From assembly GCF_029946005.1 (NCBI RefSeq), contig NZ_JAQSDR010000012.1, positions 186,001 through 250,000 on the forward strand: a stretch of DNA of 64,000 bases, read 5' to 3'. This document shows, piece after piece, positions 1 through 6,841 of this stretch; the stretch's first letter is position 1; the number at the start of each line of letters is the position of its first letter. Source of the stretch: Aquabacterium sp. (GTDB lineage: Bacteria > Pseudomonadota > Gammaproteobacteria > Burkholderiales > Burkholderiaceae_C). Below the pieces are notes generated by a model. That model did not search any database. It saw only the letters and a list, made by a program, of their open reading frames with translations, and was not told the DNA's origin. Both the position numbers and the translations under genes were made by a program.

Positions 1-124
1 ACAAGGCGGGCAACAGGGGCTCCACCGCCGCGCCCAGCATGAAAAACACCAAGGCCATGCTCAGCATGCGCCATTGGGGGCGGGCGTAGCTCAACAACTG
101 TTGAGCGGTGTCTTTCGATTCCAT
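1..124 (-). CDS. msbA: MsbA-type lipid A/LPS ABC flippase, N-terminus only
   Basis: Only the first 41 codons are inside the window; the gene runs off the left edge. The start ATG overlaps the waaC stop by one base (TAATG), so translation is probably coupled. The visible protein has a short polar N-terminus followed by the beginning of a hydrophobic segment, as expected before the first transmembrane helix of an MsbA-type exporter. The assignment to msbA rests mainly on position directly after waaC, which is a common arrangement in betaproteobacteria, and on the N-terminal character. No ATPase domain can be checked here. If correct, it flips lipid A-core across the inner membrane. Confidence 0.6.
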   Translation of the reverse strand, partial: MESKDTAQQLLSYARPQWRMLSMALVFFMLGAAVEPLLPAL

Positions 125-1071
125 TAAAGCAACTGGTCCATTGAGGCGAGAACTTCGGTGCGCGATGGTACTTGGCCTTTGCCACCCAGGCTGATGACGT
201 GGCCTGAGCCGGTGACGCCCGCCAAGCCAGGTTCGTGATCGCAGTAAATGCCCAGGGTGGGGCGGCCGTGCGCGGCGGCCAGGTGGGTCAAGCCCGTGTC
301 CAGGCCCACCACCAATTGGGCATGCGCCAAGGTATCGCCGGCTTGGGCCACGGTCAGAAAGGGCGGCACCACGCCGTCGCACGCCTGGGCAATGTTTTTG
401 GCGCGCTGCTCTTCTTCGGGGCTGCCCCACATCACGGCGATGGCGAGGCCTTTCTGACGCAACTGACTGGCGGCGACAATCCAGTCTTGTTGGGGCCAGA
501 GTTTTTCGGGGCGGCTGGCGCAAGGGATCAGGACGGCGTAGGGGCCGGGCGCGGGAGTCCAGGCCTCGGCGCTGGCCTTCAAGCCGAAGTTGGGCGGGGT
601 GGTGGGCAAGGTGTAGCCCAGCACCTGCGCGGCCAATTGGCGGCAGCGGTCTACCGCGTGCAGGTCGCGTGAGACACGGGCATGGCGTTTGTAAAAAAGG
701 CTGGCCAGGGGCTCGCGGATGCTTTGGCGGTCGTAGCCTGCGCGCGGGCCTTGCGCAAAGCAGGCAAACAGCGCGCTTTTGAGCAGGCCTTGCATGTCGA
801 TGACCAGGTCATAGCGGTGCAGCGCCATCTCGGCGCGCCAGGTTTTGATGGCCGCTTTGGTGTCGGGGGCCCGCAGGCTTTTGCGCCACTTGCGCCATTG
901 CAACGTGATCACGCGGTTGACCGCCCGGTGCTGATTGGGCATGGCCGCAAAGCTCTTTTCCACCAACCAGTCGATCTGAATACCTGGGATCGCCTGCGCG
1001 ATGTCGCTGATGGCGGGCAGGGCGTGGACGACATCGCCCATGGAGCTGGTTTTGACGATCAGGATGCGCAT
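124..1071 (-). CDS. waaC: Lipopolysaccharide heptosyltransferase I (WaaC, GT9)
   Basis: 315 aa, the usual size for WaaC, which adds the first L-glycero-D-manno-heptose to Kdo of the LPS inner core on the cytoplasmic side of the inner membrane. The N-terminus MRILIVKTSSMGDVVHALPA is the signature of this family (SSxGDVVH), and the C-terminal part carries the GT9 nucleotide-sugar motif GLDTGLTHLAAA. The start codon lies immediately after the stop codon of the upstream antitoxin gene with no intergenic bases, so the ribosome-binding site must lie inside the antitoxin's last codons. The stop overlaps the msbA start. The order DUF4254, toxin, antitoxin, waaC, msbA suggests a single transcript with a toxin–antitoxin module embedded in it. 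Confidence 0.95.
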   Translation of the reverse strand: MRILIVKTSSMGDVVHALPAISDIAQAIPGIQIDWLVEKSFAAMPNQHRAVNRVITLQWRKWRKSLRAPDTKAAIKTWRAEMALHRYDLVIDMQGLLKSALFACFAQGPRAGYDRQSIREPLASLFYKRHARVSRDLHAVDRCRQLAAQVLGYTLPTTPPNFGLKASAEAWTPAPGPYAVLIPCASRPEKLWPQQDWIVAASQLRQKGLAIAVMWGSPEEEQRAKNIAQACDGVVPPFLTVAQAGDTLAHAQLVVGLDTGLTHLAAAHGRPTLGIYCDHEPGLAGVTGSGHVISLGGKGQVPSRTEVLASMDQLL

Positions 1072-1374
1072 TCAGGCATCTTTGGATGGCGTTCGTTGTG
1101 CAGGTCGCTCGGTCAAGCGGCCCGTGACGTACTTGTGCAGCACGCTGGCAATGAGCGTTTGATAAGGAATGCCTTCTTCCAGTGCTTTGACCTGAATGTC
1201 GGAGAGGTCTCCCGACGACAGCCGGATGTTGACCCTGCGGTCCTTGAGGGCCGTGGCCCTGGCTGCCGCCTTGAACTTGGCCAACTCGCTCTTGCTGGCG
1301 ATGGACTTCAGTTGGCCTTTTTCAAAGGCCTGGAGAAGTTCGCTCTCTTCGTGATCAATCTTGGTGGGCATCAT
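1072..1374 (-). CDS. CopG/RHH-like antitoxin of a BrnTA-type module
   Basis: About 100 aa. The C-terminal half (DRRVNIRLSSGDLSDIQVKA and following) reads like a ribbon-helix-helix DNA-binding domain of the COG5304 CopG type; the N-terminal half is charged and helical. The start was placed at the ATG at 1374 (a second ATG follows at 1371) because AAGGAG lies just upstream, although a longer open frame exists that would overlap most of the toxin gene. It overlaps the 3' end of the toxin gene by 20 bases, the usual toxin-first arrangement of BrnT/BrnA. By family knowledge it should neutralise the toxin and repress the operon. Its stop abuts the waaC start, which is unusual. Confidence 0.75.
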   Translation of the reverse strand: MMPTKIDHEESELLQAFEKGQLKSIASKSELAKFKAAARATALKDRRVNIRLSSGDLSDIQVKALEEGIPYQTLIASVLHKYVTGRLTERPAQRTPSKDA

Positions 1375-1651
1375 CGGCTCCTTGGGGCAAGTATTCCTTG
1401 GTCGCTTTGCGGCTAGGGATGACGGTTTTGAGAAAGAAGTATTCGTCTTCTTCGACAAACGGAACCAAGTAGGCGTAGCTGTCATGGGCGACGACAAGAA
1501 CCCGTTGTCTAGGGTATTTTTGCTCATTTGGATGAGCAAGGATGTCCAGCAGGCCACCACCTTCGATGGCGACGACCATGCTTTCGAACGACACGCCTCG
1601 TTCTTCCTTGAGCACGTTGTTCTTATCCGGGCTCCAGCGGAATGGCTTCAT
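1355..1651 (-). CDS. BrnT-like (DUF497) toxin
   Basis: 98 aa. The fold-defining features of BrnT/DUF497 proteins are visible: FRWSPDKNNVLKEERGVSF near the N-terminus (W-x-x-x-K-N-x2-LxxxxGVSF), a central R-V-L-V-V strand, and a C-terminal I-P-S-R-K-A-T-K-E-Y pattern resembling the family's R-x-A-x-x-x-E. BrnT proteins are RelE-fold ribonucleases that inhibit translation; activity here is inferred. The gene precedes and overlaps the RHH antitoxin. It sits 49 bp downstream of the DUF4254 gene in the same direction, so it may be co-transcribed with LPS genes. A loose DUF497 relative rather than true BrnT is possible. Confidence 0.72.
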   Translation of the reverse strand: MKPFRWSPDKNNVLKEERGVSFESMVVAIEGGGLLDILAHPNEQKYPRQRVLVVAHDSYAYLVPFVEEDEYFFLKTVIPSRKATKEYLPQGADDAHQD

Positions 1652-1700
1652 CGCGTTATGCTAGCCCAATGTGTGCCTTTTGTCACCAGGCGGCTGGTGT

Positions 1701-2378
1701 TCAGCTCCTGGCCTTGTTCTGCTCCGCCACCAGCGCGGGGTTGAAGCGCGGATCGTTGTACATCTTGAACTGGCGGTAGACCTTGAAATAGGCGCGGCCT
1801 GCCTGGGTGTCGGAAATCAAGGCATCAAGGCAATCGCCCAGGTCGGCGCGCTGTTGCAGCAGTTTTTCCAGTTTGACTTGGCTGCTGCTTCGGTGATCGG
1901 CGTCCACATCGGTGCGCAAGGTTTGGGCGCGCATGGCGTGGATTTTGAGGGCCATGATGGACATGCGGTCGATGATGCTGCCGGCGGTCTCGCTGTTCAG
2001 TCGGGCGTTGGCGGGCACCTTGGAGACGGGGGCGTCGGTTTGTGCCGAGGCGGCATCCACCAGGCCCAGTTCCGTCAGCAGGATTTCATCGACGCGCTCG
2101 GTGGCGTCGTTGCGGGCCTGGTTGAACTTGTCGATGGCGCGTTTGTTCTGGGCGATCTCATCGCTGCTGACGGTGGTGCGGCGCGCCAAGTCTTCTTCAG
2201 CCCAGAGGCTGCTGTTGAAGAAGTGGTTGGTGTGAATCCAGTGCCAGAGCAGGGCTGGGCGGTCATCATCTGTCGTCGCAGGGCTTGGGGGTGCGACGGG
2301 GGGGGCGCCTGCGCAGGCCAGGGTGGTGTCGTGCAGGTGAGCGACTTGCTCGCCCAGGTTGGTCAACATGCTCATCAT
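1701..2378 (-). CDS. DUF4254 family protein
   Basis: 225 aa. Recognised as DUF4254 from the central region (DRPALLWHWIHTNHFFN, W-A-E-E-D-x-A-R, NQARNDATERVDE) and the C-terminal YRQFKMYNDPRFNPAL. The function of the family is unknown; it is repeatedly found next to LPS core and glycosyltransferase genes, which fits its place upstream of waaC here. No signal peptide or membrane segment is visible, so it is probably cytoplasmic. Three ATG codons occur close together at 2378, 2375 and 2369 with no clear Shine–Dalgarno sequence, so the exact start is uncertain. Confidence 0.75.
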   Translation of the reverse strand: MMSMLTNLGEQVAHLHDTTLACAGAPPVAPPSPATTDDDRPALLWHWIHTNHFFNSSLWAEEDLARRTTVSSDEIAQNKRAIDKFNQARNDATERVDEILLTELGLVDAASAQTDAPVSKVPANARLNSETAGSIIDRMSIMALKIHAMRAQTLRTDVDADHRSSSQVKLEKLLQQRADLGDCLDALISDTQAGRAYFKVYRQFKMYNDPRFNPALVAEQNKARS

Positions 2379-2459
2379 CAGGCTTGGTTGTTTGAGTGGC
2401 CTTGTGCATTACACCGCACGCCGCGAGGGGGTGATTATCTGGTGAGGTTCGGCGTAATA

Positions 2460-2879
2460 TTAAAGTGCTTCGGCGCAAAACACAGCAGGGGTGACGATGC
2501 GTGCGTGACCGGCGCTGCCCAGTTGAAGTAACCCGGCGCGGCGATCGCCCGTGACGAGGTAGTTCGCGTCACCAACCAAGGCCATTGCCAACAGGAAGGC
2601 ATCATTCGGGTCGTGAACTTCTACGCTTGGCGGCAGGCTGGGCCGATGTTCAAGCACGATGGCGCGCTGCATGTTATTCACCATCGCGCCGACACGGTGT
2701 GCTGGAAGAATGGCCTTGAGTTTGGGGTAGCGGCTTGCGCGCCTCACCTCATCAAGTTGGGCCAAGGATGTCACCAACTCGAATCGGGCTGCCCGCCAAG
2801 CGCGATAGATGGCATCGGGCGAGCCATGCGGAGAAATCAGCGCGCTGAGCAACACGTTGGTGTCGATAACGACCCGCAT
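2460..2879 (-). CDS. PIN-domain ribonuclease toxin (COG1569 type)
   Basis: 139 aa PIN domain. It begins MRVVIDTNVLLSAL, giving the first catalytic aspartate in the DTN motif; the second acidic cluster is HDPNDAFLLAMAL and the third lies in LVTGDRRAGL. These are the metal-binding residues of PIN nucleases. The ATG at 2879 overlaps the antitoxin stop by one base (TGATG). An in-frame TTG one codon upstream is less likely. In this family the toxin cleaves RNA and is inhibited by the co-encoded antitoxin; the RNA target cannot be read from the sequence. It lies 81 bp from the DUF4254 gene in the same direction. Confidence 0.85.
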   Translation of the reverse strand: MRVVIDTNVLLSALISPHGSPDAIYRAWRAARFELVTSLAQLDEVRRASRYPKLKAILPAHRVGAMVNNMQRAIVLEHRPSLPPSVEVHDPNDAFLLAMALVGDANYLVTGDRRAGLLQLGSAGHARIVTPAVFCAEAL

Positions 2880-3124
2880 CAATGCTCACGGGCCCATTGA
2901 ACCGCTTCATCAATCAGATCCGTCACTTCTGTCGCACTCATGCCAGCAGCAGTGGTGGCTGCTTTGGCTTGTTCAACAGCCCGCTCAAGGATGTACGAAC
3001 GCACCGCTTGCTCAATGAAGCGAGACAAGTCGCCCTTGCGGCCACCACCCTGTGCCGCAATGAACATGCGAACTGCTTGATCGGTGTCTGGCGATACGGC
3101 GATGTTCCAGCGAACTGATTCCAT
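2879..3124 (-). CDS. RHH antitoxin partner of the PIN toxin
   Basis: 81 aa. The N-terminus MESVRWNIAVSPDTDQAVR followed by F-I-E-Q-A-V-R-S-Y-I-L is typical of small ribbon-helix-helix antitoxins paired with PIN toxins; the rest is an alanine-rich helix that would wrap the toxin. It is the first gene of the pair, as is usual when the antitoxin is the repressor. A good sigma70-type promoter with an inverted repeat over its -10 region lies just upstream (see 3147–3190), which fits autoregulation. Confidence 0.75.
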   Translation of the reverse strand: MESVRWNIAVSPDTDQAVRMFIAAQGGGRKGDLSRFIEQAVRSYILERAVEQAKAATTAAGMSATEVTDLIDEAVQWAREH

Positions 3125-3146
3125 AGTGACTCCGGTGTTTTGGTGC

Positions 3147-3190
3147 GTAAGTGTTTAGGTGTTTATATGCTTACCTGAATTGTGATGCAA
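3147..3190 (-). promoter_or_regulatory. Sigma70-like promoter and inverted repeat of the PIN/RHH operon
   Basis: Reading the minus strand, TTGCAT (3190–3185) and TATAAA (3167–3162) are separated by exactly 17 bases, an almost consensus sigma70 promoter about 38 bp upstream of the antitoxin ATG. An inverted repeat with arms GTAAG (3147–3151) and CTTAC (3170–3174) spans the -10 box, a plausible binding site for the RHH antitoxin. The rest of the gap to the ATPase gene (3191–3359) is AT-rich with CGTAA-containing repeats near 3310–3350, but no gene is visible in it. Confidence 0.55.
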
Positions 3191-3359
3191 GAGTTGACGA
3201 AGCAGCAGCGTCTGAACCGCGCGTTGCGTGTGGGACGCGTACGCATGCGCTTTACGCCTACGAGGCCATAGAAAAATGACCTCGCCTTTATTTTGCATAA
3301 ATTTAGATAATCGTAAATAATTAGAAATAAATTCCCGTAATTTTCCGTAAAGGCCTGTG

Positions 3360-4547
3360 ATGTCTCAATCCTTGCTCCTCCCGGGGCAGAGTGCAGATTT
3401 TTTTCACCGCAATCAGTTGGCTCAGGCCTACGCTGATGCTGCCTTGGACAAAACCCTTGGAGTGAACAGTGGCCTGTTTCTGGCTGCGCCCAGGCGCACG
3501 GGCAAATCCACCTTTGTTCGGCAAGATCTGGTGCCGGCGCTTTGTCAGCAAGATGTTGAGGTTCTTTACATTGATCTGTGGGCTGACAAAACACAAGATC
3601 CGGCTGTGCTCATATCCGATGCCATCCGCGCAGAACTCAAAAAGGAAGGTGGGGCCATCAGCAAACTGGCGGCCAAAGCCGGGCTTTCAAAATTCACCAT
3701 TGGTGCGCTTGGCAGCGGCCTGAGTTTTGACCTGTCACAGCTGGGCCTCAGCGCCAATGCCACGCTCACCGATGCACTGTCGGCATTGGCCACGGCGAAT
3801 GGCAAAAGGATCGTCGTGGTGATCGATGAGGCCCAGCATGCCCTGACCTCGGAGGCGGGGTCTAACGCCCTGTTTGCCCTCAAGGCGGCCCGCGACGCGT
3901 TGAATCTGGCTGGCAATGGCCTTCAGATCATCGGCACGGGCTCAAACCGGGACAAGCTTGGGTTGCTGGTACATCAGCGGGATCAAGCTTTTTTTGGTGC
4001 CGATCTGGTGAATTTCCCGCCACTTGGTGAAGATTACTGCCAGTGGCTCTGTGCCAGGTTGGGCCTGGGCCTTGATCTTCATCAAGTGTTTGAGTTGTTC
4101 AAGGAGGCAGGTTCACGGCCAGAAATGATGGTGCCTGTATTGCGAAGCCTGCGGCTTGACCCGCCAGCTGATGGACAAGACCTCAACCAAGTGTTGGCGA
4201 TTCGAGTGCGCGAAAAAATCATCCAATGGCAGCAGAGTTTTTTGAACGATTTTGCGCAACTTCCCATGTTGCAGCAGGCACTTTTGCGTGAAATTGCCAT
4301 CGACTCACTGGACGACGGTGCCAAGCGCGACGGCATGTTCAGCGAGGCCATGAAAGCGCGCCTCAAAAGCCGCATGGAGGCGCAAGGGCAAGACTCCAGC
4401 AACCTGTTTAAAGAAGACGCTTCAAGCACGTCGGCCATCCAGAATGCGCTGGACAACCTGCGCGAGAAGAATTTTTTGTGGCGGGCCCGCCGAGGCGCCT
4501 ATTGGCCAGAGGATGAGCAGCATGTTCGCTGGCTTCTTGGTGAGTGA
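3360..4547 (+). CDS. AAA ATPase (COG1672-like), orphan
   Basis: 395 aa. A P-loop is clear at residues 44–51 (PRRTGKST) and a Walker B at about 151–158 (IVVVIDEAQ). The C-terminal third is helical and could be a winged-helix module, as in the archaeal-type ATPase group. The ATG at 3360 was chosen over the GTG at 3357. Proteins of this kind occur alone or with mobile and defence genes; no specific function is known to me. No partner gene is adjacent in the same direction. The final 79 codons and three bases beyond the stop are duplicated 1,119 bp downstream, with a TumAE toxin–antitoxin cassette between the copies. Confidence 0.8.
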   Translation: MSQSLLLPGQSADFFHRNQLAQAYADAALDKTLGVNSGLFLAAPRRTGKSTFVRQDLVPALCQQDVEVLYIDLWADKTQDPAVLISDAIRAELKKEGGAISKLAAKAGLSKFTIGALGSGLSFDLSQLGLSANATLTDALSALATANGKRIVVVIDEAQHALTSEAGSNALFALKAARDALNLAGNGLQIIGTGSNRDKLGLLVHQRDQAFFGADLVNFPPLGEDYCQWLCARLGLGLDLHQVFELFKEAGSRPEMMVPVLRSLRLDPPADGQDLNQVLAIRVREKIIQWQQSFLNDFAQLPMLQQALLREIAIDSLDDGAKRDGMFSEAMKARLKSRMEAQGQDSSNLFKEDASSTSAIQNALDNLREKNFLWRARRGAYWPEDEQHVRWLLGE

Positions 4548-4550
4548 TGG
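4311..4550 (+). repeat. 240-bp direct repeat, copy 1 (ATPase 3' end)
   Basis: This stretch is the in-frame 3' end of the intact ATPase gene. It aligns without gaps to 5430–5669, 231 of 240 bases identical by my hand alignment. Identity stops sharply at both ends: before GACGACGGTG and shortly after the stop codon. The pattern suggests that an inserted segment brought its own replacement 3' end or that the region was duplicated on insertion. Confidence 0.93.
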
Positions 4551-4596
4551 CGCTTGCCGCACTTGAATTGCGTTTGATTGACTCTGTGCCAGAAAT

Positions 4597-4944
4597 TCAT
4601 GCCGCTTTAAGCATGAACTCCACTTTGACTGAGTCAAACGGAAATTCCACTTGACCCGATGCCGATCGACTTAGAACGCCTGCGTCGAGCAATGCCGTGA
4701 CATCACTGTGCACAGCCTTCACATCGCGACTGACACGCCTTGAAGCTTCGCGGATGGAAATTGGCCCAGCGCCACACATGGCCTTGAGCAACTCCCATCT
4801 TTTGGCGCTAAGAACTTGCCAAAGTAACTCAGGTGATGCGAAACCAATTCGAGCCTCTGCATCGCCCTTGCCTGTGCGCATGGCTCGGGATGCATCCGCC
4901 AATGTTTCAGACAAACTACGCACTTCAAGAATGACCGTGTTCAT
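4597..4944 (-). CDS. TumA-like HTH antitoxin
   Basis: 115 aa, from the ATG at 4944 (MNTVILEVRSLSETLADASR); a longer open frame upstream only overlaps the toxin gene. The middle carries a winged helix-turn-helix (WELLKAMCGAGPISIREASR followed by a D-V-K-A-V-H-S-D-V-T-A-L recognition segment), matching the HVO_A0114-type DNA-binding proteins that pair with TumE/DUF6516 toxins. It overlaps the toxin gene by 20 bases. It should bind the toxin and repress the operon. The cassette runs against the direction of the flanking ATPase gene. Confidence 0.8.
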   Translation of the reverse strand: MNTVILEVRSLSETLADASRAMRTGKGDAEARIGFASPELLWQVLSAKRWELLKAMCGAGPISIREASRRVSRDVKAVHSDVTALLDAGVLSRSASGQVEFPFDSVKVEFMLKAA

Positions 4945-5221
4945 TGTTCCACCTCGCGATATCAGCGTTGAAATCCAGCATGAGCTGGTCCGGTGTTGTG
5001 AAGGCGTAATTTGATTCTGTCGCCCCGAAATGAAGGTGATCGCCTTTGCCACGCTCGTTGTCGTATCGCACCACACATTCACCGTTGACCACATAAGCCA
5101 GTCGATATTTGAACGGATGTTCCGATGGAGGAATGGGTTCGGAGACTTGCCAGACAGCAACCTCAGCAAATGAATCGGGCGTCAGGACGACACGGCGGCG
5201 GAGCAGTGGGATTGCCTTCAT
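4925..5221 (-). CDS. TumE-like (DUF6516) toxin
   Basis: 98 aa. The family pattern is clear: F-A-E-V-A-V-W-Q-V, then H-P-F-K-Y-R-L-A-Y-V-V-N-G, V-R-Y-D-N-E-R-G-K-G-D-H and a C-terminal D-F-N-A-D-I-A-R-W. TumE is a RelE/ParE-like nuclease-type toxin by family knowledge; the target here is unknown. The start was set at the ATG at 5221 because homologues begin with MKA-like ends; the ATG at 5230 is also possible. It is the first gene of the pair, and overlapping inverted repeats lie just upstream at 5240–5268. Confidence 0.82.
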   Translation of the reverse strand: MKAIPLLRRRVVLTPDSFAEVAVWQVSEPIPPSEHPFKYRLAYVVNGECVVRYDNERGKGDHLHFGATESNYAFTTPDQLMLDFNADIARWNNEHGHS

Positions 5222-5239
5222 GTTGGACATTTTGACATC

Positions 5240-5268
5240 ACAACAAGTTGTTGTCCATTACGACAACA
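5240..5268 (-). promoter_or_regulatory. Overlapping inverted repeats upstream of tumE
   Basis: Two inverted repeats share an arm: ACAACA/TGTTGT around a 3-base centre (5240–5254) and TGTTGTC/GACAACA around a 6-base centre (5249–5268). They lie 10–47 bp upstream of the possible tumE starts, where an autoregulatory operator bound by the TumA-like protein would be expected. Binding is inferred only from position and symmetry. Confidence 0.45.
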
Positions 5269-5429
5269 CTTTGCGAACAAAATACTTCATGCACGTGCAC
5301 TGGCGGAAGAAGGACTGGGGCGAACTCAGCAAGATTGCCAATGGCGATCTTGCATGAAACGGATCGTCCTGCGGTCAAAAGCGCGCGATGATCGCCGTGA
5401 CGAAGTGCGGTACTACTTGTGATGTTGTT

Positions 5430-5666
5430 GACGACGGTGCCAAGCGCGACGGGATGTTCAGCGAGGCCATGAAAGCACGCCTCAAAAGCCGCGTGGAGGC
5501 GCAAGGGCAAGATTCCAGCAGCCTGTTTAAAGAAGACGCCTCAAGCACGTCGGCCATCCAGAATGCGCTGGACAACCTGCGCGAGAAGAATTTTTTGTGG
5601 CGAGCCCGCCGAGGCGCCTATTGGCCAGAGGATGAGCAGCATGTTCGCTGGCTTCTGGGTGAGTGA
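5430..5666 (+). pseudogene. 5'-truncated second copy of the ATPase 3' end
   Basis: This copy encodes the last 78 residues of the ATPase at 3360 and its stop codon, in an open frame that begins at 5388 with unrelated codons. Of eight coding differences from copy 1, six are synonymous and two change residues (Met to Val, Asn to Ser). It lacks the P-loop and Walker B, so it cannot be an active ATPase. It may be the displaced original 3' end of the gene, left behind when the TumAE cassette arrived with a replacement end. Confidence 0.85.
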
Positions 5667-5669
5667 CGG
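5430..5669 (+). repeat. 240-bp direct repeat, copy 2
   Basis: Partner of 4311–4550; same orientation, about 96% identical. Together the copies bracket 879 bp that holds only the tumE–tumA pair and its operator. The 168 bp after this copy, up to the next gene at 5838, contain nothing I recognise. Confidence 0.93.
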
Positions 5670-5837
5670 TTGCTTGGGCGTGATTTGTCGTAGCGTCCAC
5701 GCGCGATCGTGCGAAGTCCGGAAAGACCTTCAGCAGGCCGATGCTGTGGTGGCGCTTGTTCATGAGTACTTACCGCATTTGATGAGCCACGGAGTTTCCT
5801 CTGTGCCATTTCAGCATGGCCATGAAAGTATCCAGTT

Positions 5838-6791
5838 TCAATCTGTGTAGAAGTGATCTGTCTGTCGCCGTTTTCTAAGTGGGCGAAGGGCCATGTGCCA
5901 GATCAAGGCAAGGCATTCGCTCAGCGACCCTTTACCTTCGTGCTCAAGCAGAAAATTCCGCATGGGCAAGGTGCTTTTCGCTTTGCGGCGTTCTAGTTGC
6001 CATGTTCGAGACATATACCGTAACCAGACCGTTCTGCCGTGCTGAGTTTTGAGAAAATATGGAATGATCGACTGGTACCCTTTTGTTACCTCGTTGTTTG
6101 TGTTCGAAATGGTAAATGAATCAGCATGCGACCTGAAGAATACAAGAGGTTCGTTGAGGTGCTCTATATACTTGTATTCTTTGGATGTCAGCAAGGAAAT
6201 CATGGCGTCGGGGCCGGCACCATTTTTTTCATATGGGTGGGATACAGAAGTCGGAAATGTCAGATGCAAATGCTTGCGAACATCTTTGGTTCTGATGAGA
6301 ATAGCTCCGGGGCTGACGGGCGCCTTGCCCTCGATGAGCAGATCTACGAACAAACCCGGGCTGATCCGACTGGATGTCGGTAAATTATATTCGACCCGTG
6401 AGGCTGAGGCTGGCGACGGTCCGATTTGCGCTACACAGTAAACGAAACCGACATCGGGGTCCGCCAGTTTTGGCGTCATTTTTTGCAGGCAATCGGGGTT
6501 CAGGCAGTCATCACTGAATAAAATCTTGCAGTAATCTCCTGTTGCCTTGTTGATCCCTTGCATCCAATTCCGAACCGGGCCTAAATTTTTTTCATTGCGG
6601 ATCAAAACGATGCGTGCATCTTGTTGCGCCAAGCCCTGACAGATCTGCCAAGTTTGGTCGGTGCTAGCATTGTCTGAAACAATGATTTCAATGTTAGGAT
6701 ATTTTTGATTTTGGGCGGATTGAATACATTCCGCGATGAATTTTTCACGGTTGTAGGTGGGAATGATTATGCTGACTTTGGTGTTGGTCAT
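5838..6791 (-). CDS. Glycosyltransferase family 2
   Basis: 317 aa. The N-terminus (VSIIIPTYNREKFIAECIQS, then VSDNASTDQTW) is a GT-A fold GT2 domain; the metal-binding acidic motif is FSDD around residue 93. The C-terminal region is basic and may sit on the membrane. It probably transfers a sugar from a nucleotide donor during assembly of the surface glycan; donor and linkage are unknown. It is divergent from the GT at 6842 with only 50 bp between starts. The gene is visibly AT-richer than the backbone, suggesting lateral acquisition with its neighbour. Confidence 0.85.
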   Translation of the reverse strand: MTNTKVSIIIPTYNREKFIAECIQSAQNQKYPNIEIIVSDNASTDQTWQICQGLAQQDARIVLIRNEKNLGPVRNWMQGINKATGDYCKILFSDDCLNPDCLQKMTPKLADPDVGFVYCVAQIGPSPASASRVEYNLPTSSRISPGLFVDLLIEGKAPVSPGAILIRTKDVRKHLHLTFPTSVSHPYEKNGAGPDAMISLLTSKEYKYIEHLNEPLVFFRSHADSFTISNTNNEVTKGYQSIIPYFLKTQHGRTVWLRYMSRTWQLERRKAKSTLPMRNFLLEHEGKGSLSECLALIWHMALRPLRKRRQTDHFYTD

Positions 6792-6841
6792 ATTTTTTCC
6801 GTTCCAGTCAAGTATGAACTATTATATAGTGATGGACCGAA

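Noticed and set aside
3163-3594. 143-codon minus-strand frame upstream of and inside the ATPase gene
   Set aside because: No family resemblance; it crosses the ATPase start and P-loop region in antisense.
5563-5850. 95-codon plus-strand frame after the second ATPase copy
   Set aside because: It begins inside the duplicated segment in another frame and its remaining part matches nothing known to me.
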